64,000 bases of DNA, taken from positions 7,254,001 through 7,318,000 of the forward strand of contig NZ_CP098740.1 of NCBI RefSeq assembly GCF_026167665.1, written 5' to 3'. The stretch comes from Streptomyces drozdowiczii. Lineage in GTDB: Bacteria; Actinomycetota; Actinomycetes; Streptomycetales; Streptomycetaceae. The translations under genes were made by a program, and so were the position numbers. The notes under the pieces were generated by a model. The model was not told the origin of the DNA, made no database searches, and was given only the letters and a program-made list of their open reading frames with translations. How positions within the stretch are numbered: position 1 is the stretch's first letter; every line of letters starts with the position of its first letter. This document shows, piece after piece, positions 1 to 8,220 of this stretch.

Positions 1-788
1 ACCACCTGTCCGAACAGGCCCACATCGTCCAGGACGGCCAGTCCGCTCCCTGGCAGCTGACCACGTTCGTCGTGCTCATCTTCGTGGCCGTCATCTGGCG
101 CGTACACACCCTCATGCACAACGACGGTACGGACGGCCACGGCGGAAACGGAACGCCCGCCCGTACCGGTACGCACCGCAGGACGGACGGTACGGACAGC
201 GTGACGTCCGGCCGTACGCAGCCCGCACGCGGCGGCCTGTACGCCGCGAACGACGGCGGACGACCGAACGGTACGGGCGTCGGACACGACAGTACGGACC
301 CGGCTCACGCCCCCTCCCACCCCTCGCACCACGACGCGGGTGAAGGGGCGCTGACCAGCTCGTACAGCGACCGTACATACGGCGTACACACCACCCCGGA
401 CGGGGCGGCGCGTACAGGTGCAGCGACCCCGAGGCGTACCGGTACGACTCATGCAGCCGTACAGGGACGCGTCGGTGCGGTCAGCGTCCGTACACAGCCT
501 GACCGTGAGCCCGTACAGGGTGGGCGTCCCGGTACGACGACCGGTCACTCCCGTACAACCGGAACCGGAGGGACGGGCCGTACAGGCGGAACGGACCGCC
601 CCGGCACGCCCGCCCGGACGGACGCTGAACTCCTCCCGCTCGTACAGGCGCTCCCGCGCGACGAGGACGGCTACGTCACCCTCTACCGGGTTCGTACCGA
701 CCTCTCGGTCAACCAGCCCCGCGCGGTCCGGCTGCTGAAGGAGACCGGCCTGCTGCGGCCCGAGGACGCCGACAAGTACCTGACCTGA
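1..788 (+). CDS. C-terminal part of a membrane protein with a winged-helix-like tail (5' end outside window)
   Basis: The frame is open from position 3, so the start lies upstream of the window. The visible part begins with the end of a hydrophobic segment (about positions 45-100, TTFVVLIFVAVIW), followed by about 150 low-complexity residues rich in Gly, Thr, Arg and Asp. The last 50 residues (LLPLVQALPRDEDGYVTLY..., ending at 788) look like a folded winged-helix domain. A membrane N-terminus with a helix-turn-helix tail is the architecture of DUF2637/SpdB-like plasmid-spread proteins, and a fuller example lies at 20783. Assignment to that family is inference because the diagnostic N-terminus is missing. 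The low-complexity part is unusually rich in the tetranucleotide GTAC (see findings). Confidence 0.6.
   Translation, partial: HLSEQAHIVQDGQSAPWQLTTFVVLIFVAVIWRVHTLMHNDGTDGHGGNGTPARTGTHRRTDGTDSVTSGRTQPARGGLYAANDGGRPNGTGVGHDSTDPAHAPSHPSHHDAGEGALTSSYSDRTYGVHTTPDGAARTGAATPRRTGTTHAAVQGRVGAVSVRTQPDREPVQGGRPGTTTGHSRTTGTGGTGRTGGTDRPGTPARTDAELLPLVQALPRDEDGYVTLYRVRTDLSVNQPRAVRLLKETGLLRPEDADKYLT
101..780. repeat. GTAC-dense tract inside a coding region
   Basis: I count about 25 copies of the palindrome GTAC between 101 and 780, mostly as CGTACAG, CCGTAC or GGTACGG. About two would be expected at this base composition. They fall in different codon frames (Gly-Thr, Arg-Thr, Val-Arg), so protein sequence alone does not explain them. 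Confidence 0.5.
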
Positions 789-911
789 CCCCCGTCCGGC
801 ACACACCAGTGAGGGCCAGCCCGAAGGAAGCGGGCTGGCCCTTGCTGCGACTGCCGGAAGCAGTCACCTCCACCAGTACAGCAGAACCGACCGCCCCTGG
901 AGGCCGAGCTC

Positions 912-1385
912 GTGAACAGCAACGACCCGAACCACTCGCCCCTGCGCGACGTCGCGCAGAACGCGGAGGCCACCGCCCGCTACCTCGCCGACATGCAGCG
1001 CGTCCTGCTCGACATGGGCGCCAACCTGGAGATCCTCCAGCGTGAGACCCGTGTGCACTGCCGTGGCGTCGGCGTGGAGGGTGACCGCTGGTACCACGCC
1101 CGGTTGCGTGCCCTGCCCGTCGAAAGGGCCCTCAGGGACGTTCTCAAGAGCGTCAATTCCCTCACGGACGGCCTGGAGAAGAGCGCCTATAAGCGCCGCG
1201 CCCATGACGAAACCGTCGTGAATACCGGCAAGACGCGAAAGGAAAAGGAACTCGAAAAGCAGCGTAAGAAGAACCCGCAGCCCCTCCAGGCCGCACCCCA
1301 TCGCGGAGAAGAGCGTGACACCGGCCGGAATCCCGGCTATGGTGGTCCTGCGTCGATTTACGACCTCGACAGGCGGTCGGCGTGA
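912..1385 (+). CDS. hypothetical protein, helical, charged C-terminus
   Basis: 157 residues, GTG start with GGAGG about 8 bases upstream. The first 90 residues are predicted helical (ATARYLADMQRVLLDMGANL) and are followed by a strongly basic stretch (KTRKEKELEKQRKKN). I do not recognise a named family. It is translationally coupled to the next gene, because its stop overlaps the following GTG (GTGA). With the FtsK-like gene 3 kb downstream and other small helical proteins nearby, it probably belongs to a plasmid transfer or maintenance set; that role is inference only. Confidence 0.7.
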   Translation: MNSNDPNHSPLRDVAQNAEATARYLADMQRVLLDMGANLEILQRETRVHCRGVGVEGDRWYHARLRALPVERALRDVLKSVNSLTDGLEKSAYKRRAHDETVVNTGKTRKEKELEKQRKKNPQPLQAAPHRGEERDTGRNPGYGGPASIYDLDRRSA

Positions 1386-1612
1386 CGAGGCCTCTCCTGA
1401 AATCCGAACTCAAGACGCAACGGTCCCGGGAATATCTTCTCGCTCAACGGACCGCGTTTATTGAGAAACACGGCGAGGACCTCGGCGCTTTCTACTTCCT
1501 CGTCATGCTGGTTCAGACGCACGGCAGGAAAGCGCTCAAGCGCGGCGACACCGCGGCCCTGCGTGCACTGGCCCACGACCTGCACGCGCTCTACCTCAAG
1601 CACACCGCGTAA
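1382..1612 (+). CDS. small hypothetical helical protein, coupled to the preceding gene
   Basis: 76 residues starting at GTG within the GTGA stop-start overlap with the gene at 912, so the two are almost certainly co-translated. The sequence is mostly amphipathic helix (EYLLAQRTAFIEKHGEDLGA, LRALAHDLHALYLKH) with no cysteines or transmembrane segment. No family recognised. A strong hairpin at 1630-1660 closes this two-gene unit. Confidence 0.65.
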   Translation: MTRPLLKSELKTQRSREYLLAQRTAFIEKHGEDLGAFYFLVMLVQTHGRKALKRGDTAALRALAHDLHALYLKHTA

Positions 1613-1629
1613 CCACTTGGCGAGTCCAC

Positions 1630-1660
1630 GAGGGCCGCCGCTCACTGAGCGGCGGCCCTC
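1630..1660 (+). terminator. perfect hairpin after the 912-1612 gene pair
   Basis: GAGGGCCGCCGCTC (1630-1643), loop ACT, then the exact complement at 1647-1660: 14 bp without mismatch. It starts 17 bases after the stop at 1612. There is no U-run, as is common for Streptomyces terminators. Confidence 0.7.
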
Positions 1661-1672
1661 GGCGCGTCCCCA

Positions 1673-1720
1673 ACGCCCAGGCGCCCAGGCGCCCACACGC
1701 CCAGGCGCGCACACGCGTAC
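1673..1720. repeat. six tandem 8-bp units (consensus RCGCCCAS)
   Basis: The intergenic sequence divides exactly into ACGCCCAG, GCGCCCAG, GCGCCCAC, ACGCCCAG, GCGCGCAC and ACGCGTAC. TraB-type translocases of Streptomyces plasmids recognise 8-bp repeats in the clt region, and an FtsK/TraB-like gene lies 2.5 kb downstream. A clt or operator role is inference. Confidence 0.55.
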
Positions 1721-1764
1721 GCGAGGCCGTCACTCCTTGTCAACCCCTCGGGAGGGAGCATCTC

Positions 1765-3174
1765 GTGTCGAACGACGACACCGACGCCCAGCTCATCGCC
1801 TTTCCCGCAGCACCCGATGTTCTCAATCAGCCACCCGAACTTCCGGATCCCGGACGCCTTTTTCCTTCGGTGCGGGAGGAACCTCCACAGGCCCCGGAGG
1901 AAATCACCCTGCAGCTTCCGGTAATCCCGCGCCCCATGGATCCGGAAATGGCCCTTCGTTCGGAAGGGGTTCCGGACCCCGAAATCGACGAAGAATCCGG
2001 CGGTGCTGACGAAAGCGAATATGTTCACCGCCGGTCCCTGGCGGAAAGGCTGGGTGACTGGCTCGAATACCGGATCTCTCTTGGGCAGGCGCGCTTTGAG
2101 GGCGAGGCGCCATTTCGCGAGGCGGAAATCGCCCGAAAAGTAGAGCTGCTGAATGCGAGGACGGCCCGGGAAGTCGGCTTGTTGGAACAGCAGAACAAGC
2201 TCCGGGCGGCCCAGTTGAAGGCACGCGCCGACCAGGCGGGCGCCCGTGGCAGGAGCGGGTCCGGCCTGGGCGCGGACAAGGGTGGCCGAAAGAACGCTTC
2301 ACAGGGAGCCGCTCCCAGGCAGCAGCCCAAGCCGACCGCCCCGACCCCGAAGCCGCTCGCGCCGGTTCAGAAGCCGCCCGCCTCCAAAGCCCCGGCTCCA
2401 GCGCCGAAGGCTCCGACTCCAAAGCCGCCTGCGCCGAAGCCGCCCGGTCCAAAGACCCCGGCACCGGCCACGAAGCCGCCCGGGCCGAAGGCTCCGGCTC
2501 CGAGGCAGCCCGCGCCGAAGCCGCCAGTCCCCAAAGCCCCGGCCCCAGCGCCGAAAGCCCCGGCTCCGAAGCCGCCGGCGTCAAGGACAGATGACCGGAC
2601 AGGAGGCCGGAAGGTCGACCTGTCCAAGCGCGACGGCAAGAAGACACCCGAGCGCACGAAGGGCACCGGGAGCGGCGGCGGGAAGGCCCCAGGCCCGGGC
2701 GCGGGCGGTGGCCCGGGCAGCAAGGACGAACGGGACCGCACCGTCCGGTACGGCAAGGCGAAGGACCTCCCGCCCGGGGTACGGCATGGGAGCGCGGAGG
2801 CATACGTCGAGCATCAGTGCCGCTGCCGCCGCTGCGTGAACGCCGCGCACCGTGCAGGAAAGGGCACCGGGGCGAGGGCCCCGAAGAACGACCCCAGGAA
2901 CGGCCCCAAGCGTCCCTCAGGCGGCCCGAAGGAGCAGCGTCGGCCATCGGGTCCGGGAGGTAGGTCCGAGCGGGCTGAGCGCCCGTCAGGCGGCTCGCGG
3001 AACGGTCCTGGGGCGGGCGCCGGCGGCGCCTCGGCCGAGGGCCCGGGATGGGCGGGGAACCGCAGGGAAACCCCGCAGTGGCCCCCGGCTACGACCGCCC
3101 GCCGCGCCGCGACGCCCGGCATCAGGAGGACATCGTCGACGCGGACATCGTTCCTGACCAGCCGTCGGCCCTGA
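1765..3174 (+). CDS. large repetitive Pro/Lys/Ala-rich protein with a small Cys motif
   Basis: 469 residues, GTG start after a GGGAGGGAG ribosome site. Residues 1-150 are acidic then helical/coiled-coil-like (RFEGEAPFREAEIARKVELL). Residues about 185-275 are a Pro-Lys-Ala repeat (APKPP, APAPKAP) that is probably extended. Near residues 325-365 there is H-G-S...Y followed by CRCRRC, a pattern seen in small phage and plasmid DNA-associated proteins. The tail is Gly/Arg-rich and disordered. From 3048 a second frame (MGGEPQGN...) is equally GC3-rich up to the next gene, so the last 42 residues could be misassigned by a one-base error. Function unknown. Length and repeats suggest a structural or DNA/cell-wall-associated role. 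Confidence 0.65.
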   Translation: MSNDDTDAQLIAFPAAPDVLNQPPELPDPGRLFPSVREEPPQAPEEITLQLPVIPRPMDPEMALRSEGVPDPEIDEESGGADESEYVHRRSLAERLGDWLEYRISLGQARFEGEAPFREAEIARKVELLNARTAREVGLLEQQNKLRAAQLKARADQAGARGRSGSGLGADKGGRKNASQGAAPRQQPKPTAPTPKPLAPVQKPPASKAPAPAPKAPTPKPPAPKPPGPKTPAPATKPPGPKAPAPRQPAPKPPVPKAPAPAPKAPAPKPPASRTDDRTGGRKVDLSKRDGKKTPERTKGTGSGGGKAPGPGAGGGPGSKDERDRTVRYGKAKDLPPGVRHGSAEAYVEHQCRCRRCVNAAHRAGKGTGARAPKNDPRNGPKRPSGGPKEQRRPSGPGGRSERAERPSGGSRNGPGAGAGGASAEGPGWAGNRRETPQWPPATTARRAATPGIRRTSSTRTSFLTSRRP

Positions 3175-3260
3175 CACCGGGCGCCAAGGGCCTCCCCCCG
3201 GCCCCGGAGCCGCACACCCAGCGACCCGGCACGACCCGCCCCACCGCACAGGAGGAACCC

Positions 3261-3689
3261 GTGGCATCCCAGGTCAGCAAACCCGTCCCGACCCAGACAG
3301 GTATGGCGGCCCAGCACCGTACCGACATCACGTTCGGCGAGTACCTGACGGACATCGTGAACATCGCGGTCGACGCCGGGAGGGACAAGGACCACGCCCA
3401 GAGCCTGGCCGGCGCGCTCGGCAAGGTCTCCAACGCGCTGCGGGACATGGCAACGGACCTGGGCGGCGACCACAACATCGACACCCGGGTCGTCAGCCAG
3501 ATCACGGACCTGGCCGACGCGGCATCCCGCATGAAGGCACTGGCCGAACGGTGCGCGGCGGCGTGCGACGACGCCGCCGAGGCCGCCCTGACCGCCGCCA
3601 CGGCGGTCGGCCGGACCTACAGCGAGGACATCCACGCCATGGACAACGCCGGTCTGACCAACGCCTCCTCCGCCACCCACCACGACTAG
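3261..3689 (+). CDS. hypothetical helical protein
   Basis: The frame is open from 3048, but AGGAGGAA sits just before GTG 3261, which gives a 142-residue protein starting (M)ASQVSKPV. The body is long helix (YLTDIVNIAVDAGRDKDHAQ; DLADAASRMKALAERCAAAC; DDAAEAALTAATAVGRTYSE), suggesting a helical bundle or coiled coil. It resembles the next gene product in size and composition, and the two lie 17 bp apart, so they may be partners. No family recognised. Confidence 0.65.
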   Translation: MASQVSKPVPTQTGMAAQHRTDITFGEYLTDIVNIAVDAGRDKDHAQSLAGALGKVSNALRDMATDLGGDHNIDTRVVSQITDLADAASRMKALAERCAAACDDAAEAALTAATAVGRTYSEDIHAMDNAGLTNASSATHHD

Positions 3690-3706
3690 CAGAAGGGAAC
3701 GCCCTG

Positions 3707-4123
3707 ATGAGCGACCTCACCCCTCACCCCGAGGGTGGCGCAGCAGCCCCGACCGACGGCGACAACCGGTACAAGGCTGTCCAGCACAAACTCAGGACAC
3801 TGGGCACGGCCATGGACATGGCCAGCAACGAACTCGAAAGGCTCCAGTGGAGCATGCGTATGAACGCGCAGCGCTCCGAGGGCCTGGCCGTCGACATCGC
3901 GAACGCCGAACTCGACAAGACGTTCGTGGAGATGACCAACCAGGTCTCCCTCGCCCTGGGCGGCGCCGCCGTCGAGGTGCGCAACCTCCACGAGACGGCC
4001 CGGGAGGTCTCCGGCCTCGCCCACGACACCCGCCGTACTCACGCGCGTCTGTACGAGGGCCTGGACACCATCCGCTCCGGCCGCAAGGAACGCACCCCCA
4101 AGCCCGGATTCTTCGCCCACTGA
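3707..4123 (+). CDS. hypothetical coiled-coil protein
   Basis: 138 residues from ATG 3707, preceded by AGAAGGGA. Upstream in-frame codons from 3551 lie inside the preceding gene and are not used. Residues 25-125 form almost continuous helix (DMASNELERLQWSMRMNAQR ...), as in a methyl-accepting or tape-like helical hairpin, and there are no transmembrane segments. Its position immediately upstream of the FtsK-like translocase suggests an accessory role in transfer, but this is context only. Confidence 0.65.
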   Translation: MSDLTPHPEGGAAAPTDGDNRYKAVQHKLRTLGTAMDMASNELERLQWSMRMNAQRSEGLAVDIANAELDKTFVEMTNQVSLALGGAAVEVRNLHETAREVSGLAHDTRRTHARLYEGLDTIRSGRKERTPKPGFFAH

Positions 4124-4204
4124 CCCCACCCACCCCAGCCCCCTGAAGGGCCGGCCGCCATGACGGCGGTCCGCCCCTTCACCACATCCAGAAGGAGAAC
4201 CCCG

Positions 4205-6322
4205 GTGTCCGTGCCGCGCAGCGTCGTCCTGGAACGCACCCTTTACAGCCTGGCCGCGCCGGTTCTCGCCGCGGCCCCGAACCTCTCCCCCGACAGTCCC
4301 GTCAACACCGTCGTCCAGCTGGCCGGCGCCGCCGGGATCGGCGGCTGGGTGCTGGCCGTGAAGAGCGACGAGTCCGGCGCCGGCCGCAAGATCCTGCGCT
4401 GGTCGCCGCTGGTCCTCGCGGCCGCCGTCGATATCGCCGCGAGGAACACAATCGGCTGGGGACCGTGGTGCCTGGACGGCATCCTCGCCGCAGCCTGGGC
4501 TGCGGCCGGATGGGCGGTGATGCCGTTCTCCCGGCACACCCGCCGCCATCACCGCCCCGCCCTCGCCGGCCCGGCCCCCGCACCACAGCTCCACCCCGCC
4601 GCCCCCGAGCCGGTCCTGACGCAGCCGGCCGACGGCGCCGACTCCTTCACCCGGCAGGTCCGCCAGCTGTGGGAGGCCCGCGGCATGCCCGGCCGGACCA
4701 TCGTCGCCAAGGCCACCCCGCACGCGGGCATGCCACACGACCTGAGCCTCCTGCTGCGCGCGGCCGAGGCCGGGCGCCCGGTCTCCGGCCTCACCCAGGA
4801 GGCCGTCGCCGCCGCGTTCGGCGTCGACGTCAGCGATGTGCGCATCGAGGACGTGGCCCGGCAGTACGGGCGAGAGGGCGGCCCCGGCTGGAAGGAAGTC
4901 CACGTCACCCCCGACCTGAACGAGCGCCGCAGCAAGGCGCCCACCGCCCAGGAGTGGTGGGCCGACCGTATCGGCGCCGCCGGCGGCGGCGTCCCCGGCT
5001 CCGAATTCGTCAAGAAGGTCCGCGACGAGCGCCGCCGCGTCACGCACTACATCGCCCAGGTCCCCGACGAGCTGGGCGAGCCGCGCGTCAACCAGCACGC
5101 CCTGGCCGCGGCACTGAAGACGAAGTACGACGAGGGCCGGCTGTTCGTCACCGTCGACGGCAGCCAGGTCCTGGTCTCCCTGTGGGACTCCAGCCCGCTC
5201 GCCCAGGTCTTCCCCGCCACGCGGGAGCTGCTGACCCCGGACAAGGACGGGCGGTGGGTGACCGGCTACCTCGGCAACGGACAGCCCGCCCGCAACCGCG
5301 TCTACACCGACCGGGGCGCAGCCCACGGCCTGTTCGTCGCCCCCTCCGGCGGCGGCAAGACCCAGCTGATGGCCCTGCACGTCGCGGCCGACGCCCTGTT
5401 CGGGGCCGTGGTCATGCTCGCCACCGAGGCACCGGACGAGAAGACCCTGGCCCTGGGCGAGCACACCGCCCGCTACGGCGTCGGCGCCCTGTTCATGATC
5501 CGGCTCCTGCGGGTCATGAACGCGCTGATGGAGATCCGCGGCGAAATGATCTGGGAGGACGGCCAGATCCACGAGTGGGACCCGACCCGGCCCGGCTGCC
5601 CCTACCGGATGCTCTCCGCCTACCTCGACGAGTTCCTCTCCGCCGCCCGCCACGGCGACTACGGCCCGGAGATCATGGACCTTGCCGAGCTCGTCTCGGT
5701 CAAGGGCCGCAAATACGGCGTCGGGCTCAAAGTCGCCGGCCAGTCCATCTACGTCCAGGACGGGTTCACGCAGCTGCTCTGCGAGAACCTGCGCGAGAAC
5801 TGCATCCCCGTCGTACTGAAGGTCGCGCCGAAGAAGGTCGGCGAGATGTTCAAAGCCCTCGGCATCCCCTCCGAGAACACCCCCGACCCCCTCCCCCGCA
5901 GCTTCTCCCCGGAGGAAGCCGGCCGGATCGAGCGGGTGATGGCCGGGCAGCCCGAACCGCCCTCCGACTCCAACACCGGCGGCGCCGGATGGATCATCGA
6001 GGGCAAACAGCCCGATGTCCTGCGCACGCTCTACATGGACTTCAAGGCCGGCATCGACGGCTTCTTCCCCGACACCGTCGCCACCCTCACCGACCACGAG
6101 ATCCGCGAACTCGAAGCGCGCGACCTGTGGTTCGACTGGACCGAACCGCCCCGGCCCGGTGAGTTCGGCCCCGAACCCGACGACGAGGACAGCGACATCG
6201 AGGCGCCCAAGAAGCGCGGCGGTCAGGGGCGCAACGGCGGAGGGAAGCCCGCCACACGCCGCGACACGGTCACCTCACCCCGCCAGGCCCTGGAAGCCAT
6301 CAAGAACCTCTCCGGGATCTGA
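4205..6322 (+). CDS. membrane-anchored FtsK/SpoIIIE-type DNA translocase (TraB-like transfer ATPase)
   Basis: 705 residues from GTG 4205, which has AGAAGGAGA just upstream; the in-frame ATG at 4160 has no such site. Residues 5-110 contain two or three hydrophobic segments (VVQLAGAAGIGGWVLAV; GILAAAWAAAGWAVMPF). The motor domain has a Walker A motif, APSGGGKTQL, near residue 378, and a Walker B, SAYLDEFLS, near residue 473. The C-terminus is acidic then basic (EPDDEDSD...KKRGGQ). FtsK-like proteins of this size are the sole transfer proteins of many Streptomyces conjugative plasmids, moving double-stranded DNA between hyphae by hexameric pumping at the membrane. The specific TraB role is inference. 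It is followed by a hairpin that also serves the opposite-strand gene. Confidence 0.85.
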   Translation: MSVPRSVVLERTLYSLAAPVLAAAPNLSPDSPVNTVVQLAGAAGIGGWVLAVKSDESGAGRKILRWSPLVLAAAVDIAARNTIGWGPWCLDGILAAAWAAAGWAVMPFSRHTRRHHRPALAGPAPAPQLHPAAPEPVLTQPADGADSFTRQVRQLWEARGMPGRTIVAKATPHAGMPHDLSLLLRAAEAGRPVSGLTQEAVAAAFGVDVSDVRIEDVARQYGREGGPGWKEVHVTPDLNERRSKAPTAQEWWADRIGAAGGGVPGSEFVKKVRDERRRVTHYIAQVPDELGEPRVNQHALAAALKTKYDEGRLFVTVDGSQVLVSLWDSSPLAQVFPATRELLTPDKDGRWVTGYLGNGQPARNRVYTDRGAAHGLFVAPSGGGKTQLMALHVAADALFGAVVMLATEAPDEKTLALGEHTARYGVGALFMIRLLRVMNALMEIRGEMIWEDGQIHEWDPTRPGCPYRMLSAYLDEFLSAARHGDYGPEIMDLAELVSVKGRKYGVGLKVAGQSIYVQDGFTQLLCENLRENCIPVVLKVAPKKVGEMFKALGIPSENTPDPLPRSFSPEEAGRIERVMAGQPEPPSDSNTGGAGWIIEGKQPDVLRTLYMDFKAGIDGFFPDTVATLTDHEIRELEARDLWFDWTEPPRPGEFGPEPDDEDSDIEAPKKRGGQGRNGGGKPATRRDTVTSPRQALEAIKNLSGI

Positions 6323-6380
6323 CACACACGCGCACCCCTGGGGCCAGTCGCCCGAGCGCGGTCGGCCCCTACCGATCACC

Positions 6381-6407
6381 CGCCCGCCGGCAGTCAGTCG
6401 GCGGGCG
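6381..6407. terminator. bidirectional hairpin between convergent genes
   Basis: CGCCCGCCG (6381-6389) pairs with CGGCGGGCG (6399-6407) around a 9-base loop. It lies 58 bases after the FtsK-like gene and overlaps the stop codon of the minus-strand zinc-ribbon gene. Confidence 0.6.
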
Positions 6408-6558
6408 TCCACGGCCCGTCCGGCGTCGTGCTCGTGCCCCCGCACGACCAGCAGTCGAACTCCCCCGGATCCTCGAAACGAGTCCCCCAGAACCCCGCGC
6501 GCGGACAGAACATCACGCATTCCTCCCCGCACCAGCCGCACAAGAAGACGAAATCCAT
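6394..6558 (-). CDS. small zinc-ribbon-like protein
   Basis: 54 residues from ATG 6558, preceded on the minus strand by GGGAGGGG. The frame is open further upstream, but only this part has sensible composition. Cysteines at C-x2-C-x3-C (LCGWCGEEC), FCP and CWSCGG suggest one zinc site. Small proteins with this WCGEEC...CWSCG layout occur on Streptomyces mobile elements; their role is unknown. It is convergent with the FtsK-like gene. Confidence 0.55.
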   Translation of the reverse strand: MDFVFLCGWCGEECVMFCPRAGFWGTRFEDPGEFDCWSCGGTSTTPDGPWTPAD

Positions 6559-6740
6559 CCCGGCCCCTCCCAGCCCAGGCTGCCCGCATACAGGGGCTGC
6601 CCGCCCAGCGCACCAGCACAACGCACCCAGGCCGGACGAGCTGCACAGGCCCGTCCGCCACACCTCACCACCCTGCCCAAAGGACGCCACCCACACCCCC
6701 TACGGCGGCTCCCGTTGCCGTGCCCTGCCTGGAGCCCCCG

Positions 6741-7265
6741 ATGCCCCACACCACGCTCTCCCCCACTCCGACCCCCGCCCCGGCCCTATCCCTCGACGAA
6801 CGGCTCGCCCTCGCCAACACGGAGATGACCGCCCGGCTGGATGAAGCCGCCGTTGCCTACGAGGTCAACACCGCACACATCACCACCGAGCCCGTCGACC
6901 TGGCCGACCTCGTCACTCTCCCGCTGACCCCGACCCTCCAGCCACCGACTCCGCACCCGACGCCGGTCGCGGCCCTCCTGCAGCGAGCCCACCACCGGCT
7001 GCTCACCGGCGGCTGGTGCGCCGGACGGTTCGAGGACGAGAACGGAGCCCTGTGCCTGTTCGGCGCGGTCCGAACCGAAGCGCGTTTCGACCTGCGGCTG
7101 GAGATGGCCGCCATGGACGTGCTGCTGGACGCCATCCGCCGCCAGTTCGGCGACCGCTTCCAGTCCGCGGTGGCCTTCAACGACGCCCACAAAGGCAGCG
7201 ACGGCCGCGTCCCGATCCGTCTCCTCGGTCAGGCCGCCGACCTCGCCCACGCCCGCAGCATCTGA
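6741..7265 (+). CDS. DUF6197-like protein
   Basis: 174 residues from ATG 6741; the long upstream open frame (from 6015) overlaps the FtsK-like gene and is a shadow. The C-terminal 110 residues carry the signature RLLTGGWCAGRFEDENGALC followed by a helical segment and FNDAHKG, matching the actinobacterial DUF6197 family (GWCQG...D..G..C...A, then WND). These proteins are small cytosolic orphans common on Streptomyces plasmids and prophages, with no known biochemical activity. A hairpin follows at 7290-7318. Confidence 0.7.
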   Translation: MPHTTLSPTPTPAPALSLDERLALANTEMTARLDEAAVAYEVNTAHITTEPVDLADLVTLPLTPTLQPPTPHPTPVAALLQRAHHRLLTGGWCAGRFEDENGALCLFGAVRTEARFDLRLEMAAMDVLLDAIRRQFGDRFQSAVAFNDAHKGSDGRVPIRLLGQAADLAHARSI

Positions 7266-7289
7266 CCCACCGCTCCGGACCACCTGCCT

Positions 7290-7318
7290 CGCACCCGACC
7301 GCGAACGGTTCGGGTGCG
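7290..7318 (+). terminator. hairpin after DUF6197-like gene
   Basis: CGCACCCGA (7290-7298) pairs with TCGGGTGCG (7310-7318). A shorter inner stem CCG-CGAA-CGG lies in the loop. Confidence 0.6.
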
Positions 7319-7367
7319 TGCCAGGCCGCCCGGCCTCTACCACCGCCCCTGAAGGAGCAGCCCCGCC

Positions 7368-8108
7368 GTGACACCCAACGACCCCGCCCAGGCCGTCGAC
7401 AACGACCACCCGACGAAGCCCAACAAGGACCGCTTTGCCGCAGCCCGCGCCTGGTGGAGTGAAGCGTGGGACGAGGGCGGCACCCTCCACGAGAAGTGGG
7501 AGGACGTGCGGCGCGCACCCGGAGCGGGATGGCACGGCATGGCCAACTGGATTAAGGCCGTCGCCGCCATCGCCGGAGCCTCGCTCGTCATCCTGCTCTT
7601 CAACGGCGCCGTCGGCGTCCTGCTGGACACCGCGCACCGCATCCTGACCGCCGTCCCCGACGTCCAGGTCGGCAACAACACCTCCACCGGCGTCTGGGCC
7701 ACGATCGACAACCCGGTCCGCTCCTACATCGCCGCCCACACCGCCGGCCTGCCCATCACCGCCTCCACCGTCTACACCCTGTGGCAGATCACCGGCCTGT
7801 TCTCCCTGCTCGCCGGGTTCATCACCCGCAACAACGGGATCCGGCTCACCTGGACATGCTGGGGGCTCGCAGGCATCGCGATGGTCTGGACGACCACCCC
7901 GGACACCTCCCGCACCGTCGCTACCGCCATCGCCGTCCTCGCCTGGACCACCGCATCAGCCCTCGCCCTGCGCGGGCTCAGCCTCCGCCCGCAGTTCCAC
8001 TCCTCCGTGCACACCGGCGCCCCGCAGGTCACCCTCCAGCCTCAGATCCACATCCCCGCCCAGTCCGACGGCTCCGCCCCGGACAACGTCCGCCACCTGA
8101 ACCACTGA
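7368..8108 (+). CDS. integral membrane protein of plasmid/ICE type
   Basis: 246 residues, GTG start with GAAGGAG upstream. The N-terminal 55 residues are hydrophilic. They are followed by hydrophobic segments at about residues 62-85 (AVAAIAGASLVILLFNGAVG), 135-155 (ITGLFSLLAGFI), 160-175 (WTCWGLAGIAMVW) and 185-205. The tail is soluble (PQVTLQPQIHIPAQ). Proteins with this topology are regularly found near FtsK-like transfer genes in Streptomyces integrative elements and may take part in intramycelial spread (Spd-like); no specific family is assigned. It ends before a 16-bp hairpin at 8128-8163. Confidence 0.65.
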   Translation: MTPNDPAQAVDNDHPTKPNKDRFAAARAWWSEAWDEGGTLHEKWEDVRRAPGAGWHGMANWIKAVAAIAGASLVILLFNGAVGVLLDTAHRILTAVPDVQVGNNTSTGVWATIDNPVRSYIAAHTAGLPITASTVYTLWQITGLFSLLAGFITRNNGIRLTWTCWGLAGIAMVWTTTPDTSRTVATAIAVLAWTTASALALRGLSLRPQFHSSVHTGAPQVTLQPQIHIPAQSDGSAPDNVRHLNH

Positions 8109-8127
8109 CCCGGTCGCTCCGCCTGGT

Positions 8128-8163
8128 CCTTGCCCCGTCCCGCAGCCGCGGGACGGGGCAAGG
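8128..8163 (+). terminator. strong hairpin, 16-bp stem
   Basis: CCTTGCCCCGTCCCGC (8128-8143), loop AGCC, perfect complement at 8148-8163. It separates the membrane-protein gene from the pair at 8221. Confidence 0.75.
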
Positions 8164-8220
8164 GTCGGACAGGCCGACCGGCCTGAACTCCCCTTCGCAC
8201 CGGATCTCCTCGGAGGATTC

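Noticed and set aside
2330..2590. Pro/Lys/Ala repeat DNA as a possible CRISPR or satellite
   Set aside because: Repeats are short, degenerate and in frame, and are explained by the protein repeat. No spacer-repeat structure is seen here or anywhere in the window.
1765..3174. Frameshift joining the Pro/Lys-rich protein to the next gene through the frame open from 3048
   Set aside because: Both frames stay open and GC3-rich, but the next gene has its own strong ribosome site at 3250-3261, so a normal end at 3174 is simpler. Uncertainty is noted in the entry.
3686..6097. 803-residue open frame on the minus strand, and other long antisense frames (for example 38046-40037, 29899-31647, 39943-42249)
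   Set aside because: They are mirror shadows of GC-rich genes: repetitive Gly/Arg/Ala composition, no domains, and they lie opposite the well-supported FtsK, TraD/NlpC, CpaF and VirB6-like genes.
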